Shown: positions 35,205-46,044 of the stretch, one piece after another
Layout of the letters: each line of letters starts with the position of its first letter
Numbering within the stretch: the first letter of the stretch is position 1
Source: Bacillales bacterium
Lineage (GTDB): Bacteria; Bacillota; Bacilli; Bacillales; DASSOY01
Assembly (NCBI GenBank): GCA_035700025.1
Contig: DASSOY010000048.1
Coordinates: 136,484-200,483 of the forward strand
Direction of reading: 5' to 3'
Length of the DNA stretch: 64,000 bases
Made by a program: the position numbers and the translations under genes
The notes under the pieces: generated by a model
What the model saw: only the letters and a program-made list of their open reading frames with translations
What the model was told of the DNA's origin: nothing
Database searches by the model: none

Positions 35205-36338
35205 ATGAGCAAGCGAGATTACTATGAAGTGCTCGGTGTTGACAAAAACGCATCCCAGGATGAGATCAAGAAAGCCTACCGGAAATTGGCGAGAAAATAC
35301 CATCCGGATGTGAATCCTGGCGAAGACGCCGCGGAAAAGTTCAAAGAAGCAAAGGAAGCCTATGAAACGCTAAGCAATGATCAAAAGCGAGCGCAATACG
35401 ATCAATTTGGACACAGCGGACCAAATCAAGGGTTCGGCGGAGCTCAAGGGTTCAACGGCGGAGATTTCGGCGGGTTCGGCGATATTTTTGATATGTTTTT
35501 CGGCGGCGGCGGCCGCCGCAACGATCCGAACGCTCCGAGGCAAGGGGCCGATTTGCAATTTACGATGACTCTTGAATTCGAAGAAGCGGCGTTTGGGAAG
35601 GAAACGGACATTAAGATTCCGCGCGAGGAAGAATGCTCGACTTGTTTCGGTTCCGGCGCGAAACCGGGAACGAAACCGCAAACGTGTTCACATTGCAAAG
35701 GCAGCGGCCAGCTGAACATTGAACAAAATACACCGTTCGGACGGATTGTTAACCGGCGCGTCTGCAGCTATTGCAACGGAACCGGCAAAATCGTGAAGGA
35801 TAAGTGCGCAACATGCCGTGGCAAGGGTACGGTACGGAAACAAAACAAAATTCATGTCAAAATTCCCGCCGGCGTTGACGACGGCCAGCAAATCCGGGTA
35901 TCCGGAAAAGGAGAACCGGGTGTAAACGGAGGACCTCCGGGCGATTTGTTCGTCGTCTTTCGTGTGAATCCGCACGAATTTTACGAACGTGAAGGCGATG
36001 ACGTCTATGTTGACATACCGGTCACGTTCCCGCAGGTGGCGCTCGGAGACGAAATCGAGGTGCCTACGCTGTACGGGCGTGTGAAGCTGAAGATTCCGGC
36101 AGGGACGCAGTCGGGAACGAGTTTCCGTCTTCGCGGAAAAGGAATTCGGAACGTGAAAGGGTATGGCCAAGGCGATCAACATGTGAAAATCCGCGTCGTT
36201 ACGCCGAAAAGGATCAGCGACGAACAGCGGGAACTCTTGAAGCGATTGGCTGAAATCAGCGGAGATGAAGTGGCGGAAGGACAACACGACACGATTTTTT
36301 CAAAAATGAAGCGCGCGTTTAAAGGTGATTCATTTTAA
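35205..36338 (+). CDS. dnaJ: Chaperone DnaJ (Hsp40)
   Basis: A 377-residue DnaK partner. The J domain has HPD in [10 protein letters not shown]; a Gly/Phe-rich stretch (about 70-110) follows; four zinc-binding repeats are [24 protein letters not shown] and CATCRGKG; then the substrate-binding domains. It is 120 bases behind a terminator, so it may have a promoter of its own; TTGCAG at 35139 with TAACAT at 35163 is a weak candidate. Confidence 0.98.
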   Translation: MSKRDYYEVLGVDKNASQDEIKKAYRKLARKYHPDVNPGEDAAEKFKEAKEAYETLSNDQKRAQYDQFGHSGPNQGFGGAQGFNGGDFGGFGDIFDMFFGGGGRRNDPNAPRQGADLQFTMTLEFEEAAFGKETDIKIPREEECSTCFGSGAKPGTKPQTCSHCKGSGQLNIEQNTPFGRIVNRRVCSYCNGTGKIVKDKCATCRGKGTVRKQNKIHVKIPAGVDDGQQIRVSGKGEPGVNGGPPGDLFVVFRVNPHEFYEREGDDVYVDIPVTFPQVALGDEIEVPTLYGRVKLKIPAGTQSGTSFRLRGKGIRNVKGYGQGDQHVKIRVVTPKRISDEQRELLKRLAEISGDEVAEGQHDTIFSKMKRAFKGDSF

Positions 36339-36362
36339 TTCGGATCAAAGGAGTGTTCGGAC

Positions 36363-37301
36363 GTGAACTGGTCCGAAATTTGCATTCATTCCACACAGGA
36401 AGCGGTAGAACCGATCTCGAACATATTGCACGAAGCTGGGGCGAGCGGCGTCGTCATCGAAGATCCCGAGGATTTGGTGAAACAGTGGGATACGATCTAT
36501 GGGATGGCGTATGAATTAAACCCGGACGATTATCCCGACGACGGTGTGCTCATCAAGGCTTATTTGCCGATGAACAGTTTCTTGGGAGAAACGGTTGAGG
36601 AAATTAAACAAGCGATCAATCATTTAATGTTGTTTGATATCGATCTCGGCCGCAACACGGTAACGATCAGCGAGGTGCATGAAGAAGAGTGGGCTACCGC
36701 GTGGAAGAAATATTACAAACCGGTAAAAATTACCGAGCGGATCACGATCATTCCGACTTGGGAAACGTATGAAGCCGCCGAAAACGAAATTCTCGTCGAA
36801 CTTGATCCGGGCATGGCTTTTGGTACCGGGACGCATCCGACGACGAAGTTGTGCGTTCAAGCGATCGAAAAGGTGCTTCGTCCAGGGGATCGGATGATCG
36901 ACGTCGGTACCGGATCAGGAGTTTTGAGCATCGCCGCCGCCAAACTCGGCGCGTCCGAAGTCGCGGCGTTTGATCTTGACGATGTCGCTGTAAAAAGCGC
37001 GCGCCTTAATGTAAAATTAAACAAGGTTCAATCCATCGTTTCAGTGAAACAAAACAATTTGCTCGACGGTGTTGTGCAGCAGGCGGACGTGATCACCGCC
37101 AATTTGCTCGCCGACATCATCTTACGTTTCCCAGCCGATGCTGCGAAGACGACAAAACCGGGAGGTTATTTCATTGCTTCCGGCATCATCAAGGCGAAAG
37201 GCGCGGAAGTGGAAGAAGCGTTGCGCCAGCACGGCTTTGCGATTGTGGAGCGTTTGCAAAGCGAAGACTGGATCGCCTTGATTGCAAGAAACGGCGGGTG
37301 A
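36363..37301 (+). CDS. prmA: Ribosomal protein L11 methyltransferase
   Basis: A 312-residue SAM-dependent enzyme that methylates L11. [37 protein letters not shown] and [10 protein letters not shown] (NxL active-site type) are the family motifs. GTG start with AAAGGAGTG. rsmE begins 4 bases after its stop. Confidence 0.97.
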   Translation: MNWSEICIHSTQEAVEPISNILHEAGASGVVIEDPEDLVKQWDTIYGMAYELNPDDYPDDGVLIKAYLPMNSFLGETVEEIKQAINHLMLFDIDLGRNTVTISEVHEEEWATAWKKYYKPVKITERITIIPTWETYEAAENEILVELDPGMAFGTGTHPTTKLCVQAIEKVLRPGDRMIDVGTGSGVLSIAAAKLGASEVAAFDLDDVAVKSARLNVKLNKVQSIVSVKQNNLLDGVVQQADVITANLLADIILRFPADAAKTTKPGGYFIASGIIKAKGAEVEEALRQHGFAIVERLQSEDWIALIARNGG

Positions 37302-37305
37302 CGGG

Positions 37306-38055
37306 ATGCAGCGTTATTTTTTAGAGCATTCGCTGGGCAGCGAACAGCTGGAAATCACCGGAGATGATGCGAAACATATCAGCCGGGTAATGAGAATGCG
37401 GCCGGGGGATGCGATCATTTGTTGCGGCAACGACGGACGATGCGCGAAATGCTCGCTGCAAGAAGTGACGAATGACCGCGTCGTCGCCGTTGTGGAACAA
37501 ATGGTCGATGACACGAGCGAAATGCCGGTTCGCGTGACGATCGCACAAGGACTCCCGAAAGCGGACAAGCTTGATCTCGTCGTCCAAAAAGCGACGGAAC
37601 TTGGCGTACATCGCGTCATGCCTTTCCTTGCAGAACGATCCGTCGTGAAGTGGGACGACAAGAAGAAAGCAAAAAGATCGGAGCGGTTGCGGAAAATCGC
37701 GAAAGAAGCGGCTGAACAATCGCACCGGTGCCGCATCCCGGAAATTTTATATCCGCGCACTTTTGACGAATTGCTTACCGAGAGCGAGTCATACGATGTG
37801 AAACTCGTCGCATTCGAAGAAGAGGCGAAAGCCGGGGAACAGTCGAATTTCGCAGGCTTGGTCCAGTCAATCTCCCTCGGGCAGTCGCTGTTGGCGGTCG
37901 TTGGACCTGAAGGCGGCTTATCGACAGAGGAAGTCCGCTTGCTGCAGCAAAAAGGGTTTGTCTCCTGCGGCCTCGGCCCGCGAATTTTACGCACCGAAAC
38001 CGTCGCGTTATATATGCTTTCGGCGATTTCTTACCATTTTGAGTTAATGAGGTGA
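37306..38055 (+). CDS. rsmE: 16S rRNA m3U1498 methyltransferase RsmE
   Basis: A 249-residue SPOUT-fold methyltransferase. GLPKADKLDLVVQKATELGV, VGPEGGLS and LGPRILRTETVALY form the knot and SAM site. The ATG at 37306 was taken; an upstream in-frame start would overlap prmA. mtaB follows directly. Confidence 0.97.
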   Translation: MQRYFLEHSLGSEQLEITGDDAKHISRVMRMRPGDAIICCGNDGRCAKCSLQEVTNDRVVAVVEQMVDDTSEMPVRVTIAQGLPKADKLDLVVQKATELGVHRVMPFLAERSVVKWDDKKKAKRSERLRKIAKEAAEQSHRCRIPEILYPRTFDELLTESESYDVKLVAFEEEAKAGEQSNFAGLVQSISLGQSLLAVVGPEGGLSTEEVRLLQQKGFVSCGLGPRILRTETVALYMLSAISYHFELMR

Positions 38056-38060
38056 ACATC

Positions 38061-39410
38061 ATGCCTACAGTGGCTTTTCACACTTTAGGTTGCAAGGTCA
38101 ATCATTACGAGACTGAGGCGATTTGGAACGTGTTCAAGAAACACGGTTACGAACGAAAAGATTTTCATGAACGCTCCGAGGTGTACGTCATTAATACGTG
38201 CACCGTTACAAATACTGGCGATAAAAAAAGCCGTCAGACGATTCGCCGGGCGATCCGCAAAAATCCAGATGCGGTCATCTGTGTGACGGGTTGCTACGCG
38301 CAAACATCTTCAAAAGAAGTGATGGACATTCCGGGTGTCGACGTTGTTGTAGGCACTCAGGACCGCGAAAAAATGATCGCGTACATTGAACAGTTCAAAA
38401 AGGAACGTGAGCCGATCAACGGGGTCGGCAACATCATGAAAACGCGGGTTTACGAAGAACTGGAAGTTCCGACGTTCACCGACCGGACGCGTGCGTCGCT
38501 GAAAATTCAAGAAGGCTGCAACAATTTTTGCACGTTCTGCATCATTCCGTGGGCCCGAGGTTTGCTGCGTTCCCGGGAACCGCAAGCGGTAATGAAACAA
38601 GCGCAGCAGCTCGTGAATGCCGGCTATAAAGAAATTGTGCTTACGGGGATTCATACGGCCGGATACGGCGAGGACATGAAAGATTATAACTTTGCCCAGC
38701 TTTTGCGTGATCTTGAAGCGAAAGTCGAGGGTTTGAAACGCATTCGCATTTCTTCCATTGAAGCGAGCCAAGTGACCGACGAAGTCATCGATGTTTTAAA
38801 CCATTCGGAGAAAATCGTGCGCCATTTGCATATTCCGCTGCAATCCGGTTCGAATACCGTTTTAAAACGGATGCGCCGCAAGTATACGGCTGAATTTTTT
38901 GCTGAAAAATTGGCTTTGCTGCGTCAAGCCTTACCGGACTTTGCCTTGACGTCTGACGTAATCGTCGGTTTCCCCGGGGAAACGGAAGAAGAGTTTCAGG
39001 AAACGGTTGATTTCATTACGGATAACCGATTTGCGGAATTGCACGTATTCCCGTATTCGATTCGTACAGGGACGCCTGCCGCTCGAATGAAAGACCAAGT
39101 TCCGGAAGACGTGAAGCACGAACGGGTGCGGAGATTGATCGATTTGTCGAATCAGTTGGCGAAGGAATACGCTTCGCGGTATGAAGGCGAAGTGCTTGAA
39201 GTCATTCCGGAAGAACCGTTCAAAAAAAATGCGTCCGACGGATTGTACGTCGGTTACAGCGACAATTATTTGCGCGTCAAGTTTCCGGCCTCCGCAGAGA
39301 TGGTCGGCAGCATCGTGAAAGTGAAGATCACGAAAGCCGGCTATCCGTATAATGAAGGAGAGTTTGTGCGCGTCATGGATGACGACGTTCGTCCTTCGAT
39401 CGCGCAATAA
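38061..39410 (+). CDS. mtaB: tRNA t6A37 methylthiotransferase MtaB
   Basis: A 449-residue radical SAM enzyme that converts t6A to ms2t6A in tRNA. The N-terminal methylthiotransferase domain holds [21 protein letters not shown] and VTGCYAQ cysteines; the radical SAM motif is [12 protein letters not shown]; a TRAM domain ends the protein. ATG 38061 has AGGTGA upstream. B. subtilis YqeV is its counterpart. Confidence 0.97.
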   Translation: MPTVAFHTLGCKVNHYETEAIWNVFKKHGYERKDFHERSEVYVINTCTVTNTGDKKSRQTIRRAIRKNPDAVICVTGCYAQTSSKEVMDIPGVDVVVGTQDREKMIAYIEQFKKEREPINGVGNIMKTRVYEELEVPTFTDRTRASLKIQEGCNNFCTFCIIPWARGLLRSREPQAVMKQAQQLVNAGYKEIVLTGIHTAGYGEDMKDYNFAQLLRDLEAKVEGLKRIRISSIEASQVTDEVIDVLNHSEKIVRHLHIPLQSGSNTVLKRMRRKYTAEFFAEKLALLRQALPDFALTSDVIVGFPGETEEEFQETVDFITDNRFAELHVFPYSIRTGTPAARMKDQVPEDVKHERVRRLIDLSNQLAKEYASRYEGEVLEVIPEEPFKKNASDGLYVGYSDNYLRVKFPASAEMVGSIVKVKITKAGYPYNEGEFVRVMDDDVRPSIAQ

Positions 39411-39438
39411 CCGAAGAGAAGAAAGGAAAGCAGCATTC

Positions 39439-40095
39439 ATGACACAACGATTAGCTCCATTGATTGATCATACGGCATTAAAACCGGAGACGACGAAACA
39501 ACAAATTGAAACGTTATGCAAGGAAGCTGCCGCATACGGTTTTGCCTCTGTATGCGTAAATCCGACATGGGTGAAGGCCGCTTCGGCATTGCTGAAAGAT
39601 TCAGAAGTAAAAGTTTGTACCGTCATCGGTTTTCCGCTCGGGGCTTCGACGACGCATACGAAGGTGTTTGAGACCCGAGAAGCGATCCGTGACGGAGCGA
39701 CCGAAGTGGACATGGTCATCAACATCGGCGCTCTGAAAAGCGGGGACGACACACTCGTTGAACAGGACATTCGCGGCGTTGTCGAAGCTGCCGGCGACGC
39801 GGCGATCACGAAAGTGATCATTGAGACGGCGCTGTTGTCGAGAGAAGAAAAGGTGCGCGCGTGCCGGCTGGCAGTGCGCGCTGGCGCTGAATTCGTCAAA
39901 ACGTCGACGGGCTTTGCCGGAGGCGGAGCGACTGTTGAGGACGTCGCATTGATGAGGGAGACGGTCGGTGCCGATGTGGGCGTAAAGGCGTCGGGCGGGG
40001 TACGCGACCGCCGGACGGCAGAGGCGATGGTCCGTGCCGGGGCAACGCGGATCGGTGCCAGCGCCGGCGTGGCGATTGTCAGCGGCGAGTGTTGA
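39439..40095 (+). CDS. deoC: Deoxyribose-phosphate aldolase
   Basis: A 218-residue class I aldolase that splits 2-deoxyribose 5-phosphate. [33 protein letters not shown] and the Schiff-base lysine of GVKASGGVR are seen, with FVKTSTGF. Its last 17 bases overlap the end of the convergent Na/Pi cotransporter gene. In B. subtilis deoC is in a nucleoside operon elsewhere. Confidence 0.97.
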   Translation: MTQRLAPLIDHTALKPETTKQQIETLCKEAAAYGFASVCVNPTWVKAASALLKDSEVKVCTVIGFPLGASTTHTKVFETREAIRDGATEVDMVINIGALKSGDDTLVEQDIRGVVEAAGDAAITKVIIETALLSREEKVRACRLAVRAGAEFVKTSTGFAGGGATVEDVALMRETVGADVGVKASGGVRDRRTAEAMVRAGATRIGASAGVAIVSGEC

Positions 40096-41011
40096 AAGAT
40101 TCGAGCCGTGACGCGAGCGGCCCGGCAAACGGGAGTATCGCGAGGGAACAAACGCTGTTGAACAGCACGCTGGCGTGTGCGAGCTGGGTTCCCGGTACGC
40201 TCGTGAACCATGCGGCCCATGTGCCTAACAATGGGACGAAAGGGAGAAAAACAACGACACCGGCTGCATTGATCGCGATATGGGTGTAAGCGGCGAGTTT
40301 GGCCGCTTTGTTAGCCCTGATGGCGGCGATCCATGCGGTGACACAAGTGCCGATGTTAGCGCCGAGCATAAATGCGATTCCGGCATTAAGGGTCAATTGG
40401 CCTTCGTTGATGAACGTCATCGCAATGCCGGTAGCAGCGGTGCTGGATTGAATGATCGCGGTAAAGAACGCGCCGACGGCTGCGCTTGTGATCACGTCGT
40501 GATTCGTCATGATCAACAGGCGATGGATCGTTTTCAATTGTGCCAGCGGGCCGGCCAATTCTCCGAGACTGCTCATCGCCGTAAAGACGGCACCAAGGCC
40601 GAAAAGGACGCAGCCAGTGGAGAAAAGTCGTTGCCGGCGCGAGAAAAGAAGTGCGGCGCCGCAAATGAGTAACGGTATGACGGCATCGGTGACGTGAAAT
40701 GTAAACAACTCTAAGGTGAACGTCGTGCCGATGTTCGTGCCGAGAACGATACCGATCGTTTGCTTGTAGCGGATCATTCCCGCGGCAAGCAAACCGACGG
40801 TAAGAACCATGACGGCCGAACTGCTCTGAACGACTGCCGTGGCTGCCACCCCGACGAGAAAACTCTTCCAGGGCGTGTTGGTCATTTTTAACAGTGCCGT
40901 TCGCATATGTTTTTCAGAAATGGATTGCAACCCGATTCTCATCACGGTCATGCCGAACAAAAAGACACTTATGAGAACGGCGAATAAACTGAGCCATTGA
41001 TTCACCTGCAT
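40079..41011 (-). CDS. Na+/phosphate cotransporter family protein (YqeW-like)
   Basis: A 310-residue membrane protein with about 8 helices and the two inverted QSSS motifs of the family, [11 protein letters not shown] and [11 protein letters not shown], plus GTNIGTT and GANIGTC. It has the position of B. subtilis yqeW. There is no C-terminal PhoU-like domain. The ribosome binding site is weak; GTG 41014 is an alternative start. Substrate probably phosphate, by family only. Confidence 0.88.
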   Translation of the reverse strand: MQVNQWLSLFAVLISVFLFGMTVMRIGLQSISEKHMRTALLKMTNTPWKSFLVGVAATAVVQSSSAVMVLTVGLLAAGMIRYKQTIGIVLGTNIGTTFTLELFTFHVTDAVIPLLICGAALLFSRRQRLFSTGCVLFGLGAVFTAMSSLGELAGPLAQLKTIHRLLIMTNHDVITSAAVGAFFTAIIQSSTAATGIAMTFINEGQLTLNAGIAFMLGANIGTCVTAWIAAIRANKAAKLAAYTHIAINAAGVVVFLPFVPLLGTWAAWFTSVPGTQLAHASVLFNSVCSLAILPFAGPLASRLESFNTRR

Positions 41012-41047
41012 CACCTATTGTCATTCTATGGACGAGGATGCACAAGC

Positions 41048-41980
41048 ATGATTGCTTTGTTTGCGTCGAAAGGAATGCATGACTTGGAAACACATATTCG
41101 CAGATTATCCGTTAATGATTACGAAGCGTTGCAGCAGTTGCAATCAGGCATTGCCGATGATTATGTTTTAAGAATTTTCCGGGAATCCGTTCGGCGAGAA
41201 GCGACTTACGGCGTTTTTTCTGCAGGACGATTGCTCGCGATGGCTGCCTATTCGTTGTATGCTGGTCGTTATGCCGTCCTCGGCCGGGTTCGAACGGACG
41301 CGCGCTATCGCGGCCATGGATTGGCGACGAAACTGCTTTCATTGATCTGCGGCGAAATCGAACGGCAAGAAACAGCGGATTGGATCGGGCTTTCTACGGA
41401 ATGGTCAAACGGCGCGATGCGTCATGTTGCCGAAAAACTTAAGCTGGATTGTTTGTCGGTGTATGAATCTTGTGTGCTTGCCTTTGAGCGGCTGTCGGAA
41501 TGGCGCACGCAGCTTCCGTTTCCGGAAGATTCCTGGGAGCCGGTGGAAGACGTCTCCGAAAAACGCGAACGGCTGATTTCGGCCGTGCAGACGATGGATC
41601 GTCCTCTAACGGTGTTTCCGTATGCGTGTTATTACCCTCTTCCTTTCGAAGCGGACTTGTTCAGCGCCGATTATGTCGCAAACGGACGGATGTATGAATC
41701 CGGCGGCCAGTTTTTCCTTCTCATGAATGACACAAAAGGGAAAGATTATTTGCATTTGAAAATTTTTGATACGTCCGTGATCGACGATCCGGGTTTGTGG
41801 CACACGGCAGCCAGGGAAGCGGAGAAGGCCGGCCGTGACCTTTGGGTCGACTTGCCGCCCGACGCGGTTGCTTCGCGCGATTGGCTGCGTTCTTTTCATT
41901 GCACGAGATGGACGTGTTACGGGCGAAAGACTTTGCCTTCGGTTGACCGGAGTCACCGCGTATATTATAATGGCAAGTGA
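41048..41980 (+). CDS. GNAT family N-acetyltransferase
   Basis: A 310-residue protein. The N-terminal 150 residues form a GNAT domain with the acetyl-CoA loop in [17 protein letters not shown]; the C-terminal half is a separate domain I do not recognise. GAGGATG stands upstream of ATG 41048. It diverges from the cotransporter gene with only 36 bases between them. I do not know it from this place in B. subtilis. Substrate unknown. Confidence 0.8.
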   Translation: MIALFASKGMHDLETHIRRLSVNDYEALQQLQSGIADDYVLRIFRESVRREATYGVFSAGRLLAMAAYSLYAGRYAVLGRVRTDARYRGHGLATKLLSLICGEIERQETADWIGLSTEWSNGAMRHVAEKLKLDCLSVYESCVLAFERLSEWRTQLPFPEDSWEPVEDVSEKRERLISAVQTMDRPLTVFPYACYYPLPFEADLFSADYVANGRMYESGGQFFLLMNDTKGKDYLHLKIFDTSVIDDPGLWHTAAREAEKAGRDLWVDLPPDAVASRDWLRSFHCTRWTCYGRKTLPSVDRSHRVYYNGK

Positions 41981-42066
41981 TCGTCTCCATTTACCTTACA
42001 GAATCAGTAAATTCGCCCCGCGAATCGGGACGAACTTGCTTCAAGTTTGCGGAGGGAGGGAAATTC

Positions 42067-42246
42067 ATGGCTGATACAAGAGTTCGCAAAAATGAATCCA
42101 TTGATGATGCTTTGCGCCGCTTCAAGCGTTCTGTTTCGAAAGACGGTACGTTGAAGGAGTTGAAGAAGCGCAGACATTATGAAAAACCAAGCGTGCGCCG
42201 AAAAAAGAAATCCGAGGCTGCCCGGAAGAAAAATCGCAAGTTTTAG
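42067..42246 (+). CDS. rpsU: 30S ribosomal protein S21
   Basis: A 59-residue very basic protein ([20 protein letters not shown], then [16 protein letters not shown]). GGAGGGAGGG precedes the ATG at 42067. Followed by yqeY after 15 bases. Confidence 0.97.
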   Translation: MADTRVRKNESIDDALRRFKRSVSKDGTLKELKKRRHYEKPSVRRKKKSEAARKKNRKF

Positions 42247-42261
42247 AAAGGAAGTACTCCG

Positions 42262-42708
42262 ATGAGCTTGAAAGATCGACTCACTGAAGATTTGAAACAA
42301 GCGATGAAGGCGAAAGAAAAGAAGAAATTGTCCACGCTTCGGATGATTCGGTCCTCGTTGCAAAACGAGCAAATCAAACTCGGTAGAGCGCTTTCAGAAG
42401 ATGAGGAAATTACGGTGTTGAGCCGCGAATTGAAACAGCGCAAAGACTCCCTCCAAGAGTACGAAAAAGCCGGACGCGAGGATCTCGCGGAAGGCGAGCG
42501 TGCTGATATCGCGGTAATCCAAGCCTACTTGCCCGAACCTTTGTCTGAAGAAGATCTTGAACGGATCGTAGACGAAGCGATTGCCGAAACCGGCGCGGAA
42601 GAAAAAGGCGACATGGGCAAGGTGATGTCCGTCGTCATGCCTCGCGTCAAAGGGAAAGCGGACGGTTCGCATGTGAATCGCTTGGTCCAGCAAAAGTTAT
42701 CGAAATAA
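42262..42708 (+). CDS. yqeY: GatB/YqeY domain protein
   Basis: A 148-residue helical protein sharing the tRNA-binding C-terminal domain of GatB (RLTEDLKQAMKAKEKKKLST, AYLPEPLSEEDLERIV, GDMGKVMSVVMPRVKGKADG). Role unknown beyond a probable tRNA link. Co-transcribed with rpsU. Confidence 0.94.
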   Translation: MSLKDRLTEDLKQAMKAKEKKKLSTLRMIRSSLQNEQIKLGRALSEDEEITVLSRELKQRKDSLQEYEKAGREDLAEGERADIAVIQAYLPEPLSEEDLERIVDEAIAETGAEEKGDMGKVMSVVMPRVKGKADGSHVNRLVQQKLSK

Positions 42709-42732
42709 AGCACGTCTCGTTTCGGGACGTTC

Positions 42733-42772
42733 AAAGTGCGGAGAAACCATTGACTTTCTCCGCACTTTTCTT
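42733..42772 (+). terminator. Terminator after yqeY
   Basis: AAAGTGCGGAGAAA and TTTCTCCGCACTTT form a 14-bp perfect stem, followed by TCTTG. Confidence 0.9.
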
Positions 42773-42828
42773 GTTCGAAAAAGCTTCGCATGCACCTTCA
42801 AAAATGCCGAAGCGCTTTCGACAGCATG

Positions 42829-42854
42829 AACATCCTTGCTCGGGATGTTTTTTT
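42829..42854 (+). terminator. Second terminator before floA
   Basis: AACATCC and GGATGTT pair and seven T follow. Two terminators in a row isolate rpsU-yqeY from floA. Confidence 0.75.
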
Positions 42855-42931
42855 AGTCCATTGAAACTTTTTTCCTTTCTGCTCGTATGTTATTACAAGA
42901 TTCACAATTCATTCAATTAGGGGGTAAACCG

Positions 42932-43921
42932 ATGGGTCTGGACATGGGAACCATCTATTTATTGATTGTCGTCGCCATCGTCATAATCATTTTAAGCATT
43001 TTGTTTTCGTTCGTGCCGGTGATGCTTTGGATTTCCGCTTTAGCTGCCGGTGTGCACATTTCGATTTTTACATTGATCGGTATGCGTTTGCGAAGGGTCG
43101 TCCCGAAGAAAGTCATTAATCCATTGATCAAAGCGGTGAAAGCCGGCCTTGATTTAAAAATCAACCAGTTGGAAAGTCATTACTTGGCCGGCGGTGATGT
43201 CGACCATGTCGTTAATGCGTTAATTGCCGCACATCGGGCGAATATCGAGATTAATTTTGCCCGGGCTGCAGCGATTGATTTAGCCGGCCGCAACGTGTTG
43301 CAGGCTGTCCAGATGAGCGTGAATCCGAAGGTAATCGAAACTCCATTTATTTCCGGCGTGGCTGGAAATGGAATTGAAGTGAAAGCGAAGGCGAGAATCA
43401 CCGTAAGGGCGAACATCGACCGCCTTGTCGGCGGTGCAGGCGAAGAAACGGTCATTGCTCGAGTCGGTGAAGGGATCGTATCGACGATCGGCAGTTCTGA
43501 CACGCACAGCAAAGTGTTGGAAAGTCCGGAATTGATCTCACAGACGGTGCTGAAAAAAGGACTCGATGCCGGAACGGCGTTCGAGATTCTATCGATTGAT
43601 ATCGGTGATGTCGATATTGGAAAAAACATCGGCGCCGGATTGCAGACGGAACAGGCGGAAGCCGACAAAAATATCGCACAAGCGCAGGCAGAGAAACGTC
43701 GAGCGATGGCCGTTGCCCAAGAGCAGGAAATGCGAGCGAAAGTGCAGGAAATGCACGCGAAAGTCGTGGAAGCCGAAGCACAAGTGCCGCTTGCGATGGC
43801 GGAGGCGTTGAGAAAAGGCAACATGGGTGTAATGGATTATATGAATTACAATAACATTAAAGCGGATACGGATATGCGCTCCGCGATAGGGAAACCGTCC
43901 GACGAAGGTGATACGAAGTAA
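42932..43921 (+). CDS. floA: Flotillin-like protein FloA
   Basis: A 329-residue membrane scaffold protein. A membrane hairpin at residues about 8-50 is followed by the PHB-like domain and a C-terminal Ala/Glu-rich coiled coil ([20 protein letters not shown]). The start at 42932 has AGGGGGT upstream. The nfeD-like gene yqeZ, next to floA in B. subtilis, is missing. Confidence 0.95.
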   Translation: MGLDMGTIYLLIVVAIVIIILSILFSFVPVMLWISALAAGVHISIFTLIGMRLRRVVPKKVINPLIKAVKAGLDLKINQLESHYLAGGDVDHVVNALIAAHRANIEINFARAAAIDLAGRNVLQAVQMSVNPKVIETPFISGVAGNGIEVKAKARITVRANIDRLVGGAGEETVIARVGEGIVSTIGSSDTHSKVLESPELISQTVLKKGLDAGTAFEILSIDIGDVDIGKNIGAGLQTEQAEADKNIAQAQAEKRRAMAVAQEQEMRAKVQEMHAKVVEAEAQVPLAMAEALRKGNMGVMDYMNYNNIKADTDMRSAIGKPSDEGDTK

Positions 43922-43939
43922 GAAGAAGGAGGGGATCGC

Positions 43940-44359
43940 ATGCCCGAATTCACATGGATCATCGTGCTGGTTATTATCGGTCTTGTCGCCTCTTATGCAA
44001 AGAATTTGATTTCGGCCGAGACCAAGAGGGAATTTTCGCCGACGCCGGTTTCGCCGGAAGGCGCGCGCGAGCGTTTGGGGGAAGAGAAACCGCAGCTTGA
44101 CCAAACGGAGATTCTCGTCAGCAATGATTTCTCGGAGCCGGGGAAGGAAGCTGGAGATCGCAGGATCGAAAGCGAGGAGCATTCGACTATACGTTCGCAA
44201 GAGAAAATCCGGCCGCATGAAACGACGGATTACCGTCATTTATCGAAGCGGCAACTTCGTGACGGGTTCATTATAGGGGAATTGTTGAACGAAAAACCGA
44301 GAGCTAAGGAACCGCACCCAGCGATTATCCGTTATACGAACGAACAACGGCGAGGTTGA
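43940..44359 (+). CDS. Hypothetical single-helix membrane protein at the yqfB position
   Basis: A 139-residue protein with an N-terminal helix (TWIIVLVIIGLVASYAKNLI) and a polar tail that is probably disordered up to a short basic stretch, LSKRQLRDGFIIGELLNEKP, near residues 102-121. I do not recognise it. AGAAGGAGGGG precedes the ATG and it follows floA by 18 bases, so it is probably co-transcribed with floA. Confidence 0.7.
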   Translation: MPEFTWIIVLVIIGLVASYAKNLISAETKREFSPTPVSPEGARERLGEEKPQLDQTEILVSNDFSEPGKEAGDRRIESEEHSTIRSQEKIRPHETTDYRHLSKRQLRDGFIIGELLNEKPRAKEPHPAIIRYTNEQRRG

Positions 44360-44383
44360 CGGACATAAACTTGCCAACTTGTG

Positions 44384-44437
44384 AACTGCATGCCGATTGT
44401 TGGAGATGAACCGACAATTGCAGGCAGTTTTTTTTTA
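44384..44437 (+). terminator. Terminator before yqfC
   Basis: AACTGC/GCAGTT with an imperfect inner stem ATTGT/ACAAT, followed by nine or more T. Confidence 0.7.
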
Positions 44438-44492
44438 TGTAAATTATTGCTTTCCCCGTGTTCCTCGTTCTGCCAACTTTTCTTTTTACCAA

Positions 44493-44523
44493 GTGATAGC
44501 CGAGCCATGTCGTTCATAAAGAT
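44493..44523 (+). promoter_or_regulatory. Possible sigma-E promoter of yqfC-yqfD
   Basis: GTGATAG, 15 bases and CATAAAGAT are near the mother-cell sigma-E pattern. yqfC and yqfD are sigma-E genes in B. subtilis, which supports the assignment. Confidence 0.4.
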
Positions 44524-44549
44524 GAAAAAGAGGGGGGTTCGAATCGATC

Positions 44550-44831
44550 ATGGGTAAATGGAGGAATAAACTGAACCAATGGCTTGTCAACAATGTTGAA
44601 CTTCCCGCAGACGTTGTCATGGATTTGCCGAGGATTACGATGATCGGACAACTCCACATTTACATAGAAAACCATAAAGGTGTACTCGCTTTTTCCCATA
44701 AAGAACTGCGGTTAATGCTCAACCAAGGACAACTGCTGATTAAAGGGAAAGGATTCGTGTTAAAAGCGATATTACCCGAGGAAATTTTGCTGGAAGGAAC
44801 GATTGACGAAGTGAAGTTTTTGAATGTTTGA
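44550..44831 (+). CDS. yqfC: Sporulation protein YqfC
   Basis: A 93-residue beta-rich protein of the YabP/YqfC family (DVVMDLPRITMIGQLHIYIENHKG has the core pattern). It is made in the mother cell in B. subtilis and its partner gene yqfD follows after 15 bases. AGAGGGGGG precedes the ATG. Confidence 0.92.
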   Translation: MGKWRNKLNQWLVNNVELPADVVMDLPRITMIGQLHIYIENHKGVLAFSHKELRLMLNQGQLLIKGKGFVLKAILPEEILLEGTIDEVKFLNV

Positions 44832-44846
44832 GGGGGGAAGCATACG

Positions 44847-46043
44847 TTGGACAAACATTGGATGGACAAGGCTTTCGGTCAAGTGCGCATCATCGTTCGC
44901 GGCCGGCGGACAGAGCAGTTTATGAATCGCTGTCTTGAACACAACATTACCCTTTCCAATATTGTGAGTCGAGATGCGTCCACGATCGAATGCACGCTGC
45001 CTGCTGGCCAAATCAAGGAGATTCGCCCGCTGCTCAAACATAGCGATTGCCGGTTTCATATTGTGGAACGGCGCGGGATTCCATTTTTTATAAGAAGATT
45101 GTCTTTCAAAAAGGGCTTTGTCGTCGGCATGATTGTTTTTGCTGCTGTTTTGTTCGTGTTGTCAAACATGTTATGGCGCGTGGAGATTCAAGGAGCTGAT
45201 CCGCAAACGGAACAAGAGATTTCCGAAGTGCTGCAAAAGCTCGGTGTACAACCGGGAAAATTTATATTTTCACTGCCGCCGGAGGAAGACATTCAGCAAG
45301 AAATTGCTGCGAGCGTTGAAAAAGTGTCATGGGTCAGCTTGAAAATAAAAGGAACGACGTATCAATTCGACGTTGTTGAGAAGGAACTCCCGAAGAAAGA
45401 AAAAGCGTTGACACCGAGAAATCTTGTTGCTGAAAAAGAAGCGATTATTCACGACATTTACGCAGAAAAGGGGAAGCCTGTCGTCGAACCCGAAGATTAT
45501 GTTCAAAAAGGGGACGTGCTCATTTCCGGCGTCATCGGCGGAGAGGAAAGGAATAAACGGGTGGCGGCGAAGGGGAAAGTATGGGGGGAAACATGGTACG
45601 AATCTAAGGTGACCCTCCCGCTAACGACCGAGTTGAAAACACACACGGGCAACAGCTATGTGAAGCGGTCGTTGGAATTATTTGGATTTCGTCTCCCGTA
45701 TTGGGGGTTTGCCGGTCCGGATTTCAGGCATTACGACACACGTACAAAAACGACGCCATTGAAATTTTTGCAATGGGAACTTCCCATACGATTCGTGAAG
45801 GAAACGTTATATGAAACAAAACGAACGAAACGTACGTATTCTAAGAAACAAGCCGTCGCTAAAGCGAGGAGCGTCGGGAAACACGACGTGCTGCAAAAGA
45901 TCGGTCCCGGCGGTAAGATTCTCTCGGAAAAGGTTTTGCGCGAAACGGTCGAGAATGGTAAAGTAAAGGTATTCCTGTACTATACAGTCATTGAAAACAT
46001 TGCAACAGAACAACCTTTGATCGACAATAAGGAGACTGAGTAG
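44847..46043 (+). CDS. yqfD: Sporulation protein YqfD
   Basis: A 398-residue membrane protein with one central helix (residues about 92-112, VVGMIVFAAVLFVLSNML) after a soluble N-terminal part and a large outside C-terminal part. TTG start with AGGGGGG upstream; ATG 44862 is an alternative. Family is known as sporulation protein YqfD. Confidence 0.92.
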   Translation: MDKHWMDKAFGQVRIIVRGRRTEQFMNRCLEHNITLSNIVSRDASTIECTLPAGQIKEIRPLLKHSDCRFHIVERRGIPFFIRRLSFKKGFVVGMIVFAAVLFVLSNMLWRVEIQGADPQTEQEISEVLQKLGVQPGKFIFSLPPEEDIQQEIAASVEKVSWVSLKIKGTTYQFDVVEKELPKKEKALTPRNLVAEKEAIIHDIYAEKGKPVVEPEDYVQKGDVLISGVIGGEERNKRVAAKGKVWGETWYESKVTLPLTTELKTHTGNSYVKRSLELFGFRLPYWGFAGPDFRHYDTRTKTTPLKFLQWELPIRFVKETLYETKRTKRTYSKKQAVAKARSVGKHDVLQKIGPGGKILSEKVLRETVENGKVKVFLYYTVIENIATEQPLIDNKETE

Positions 46044-46044
46044 A

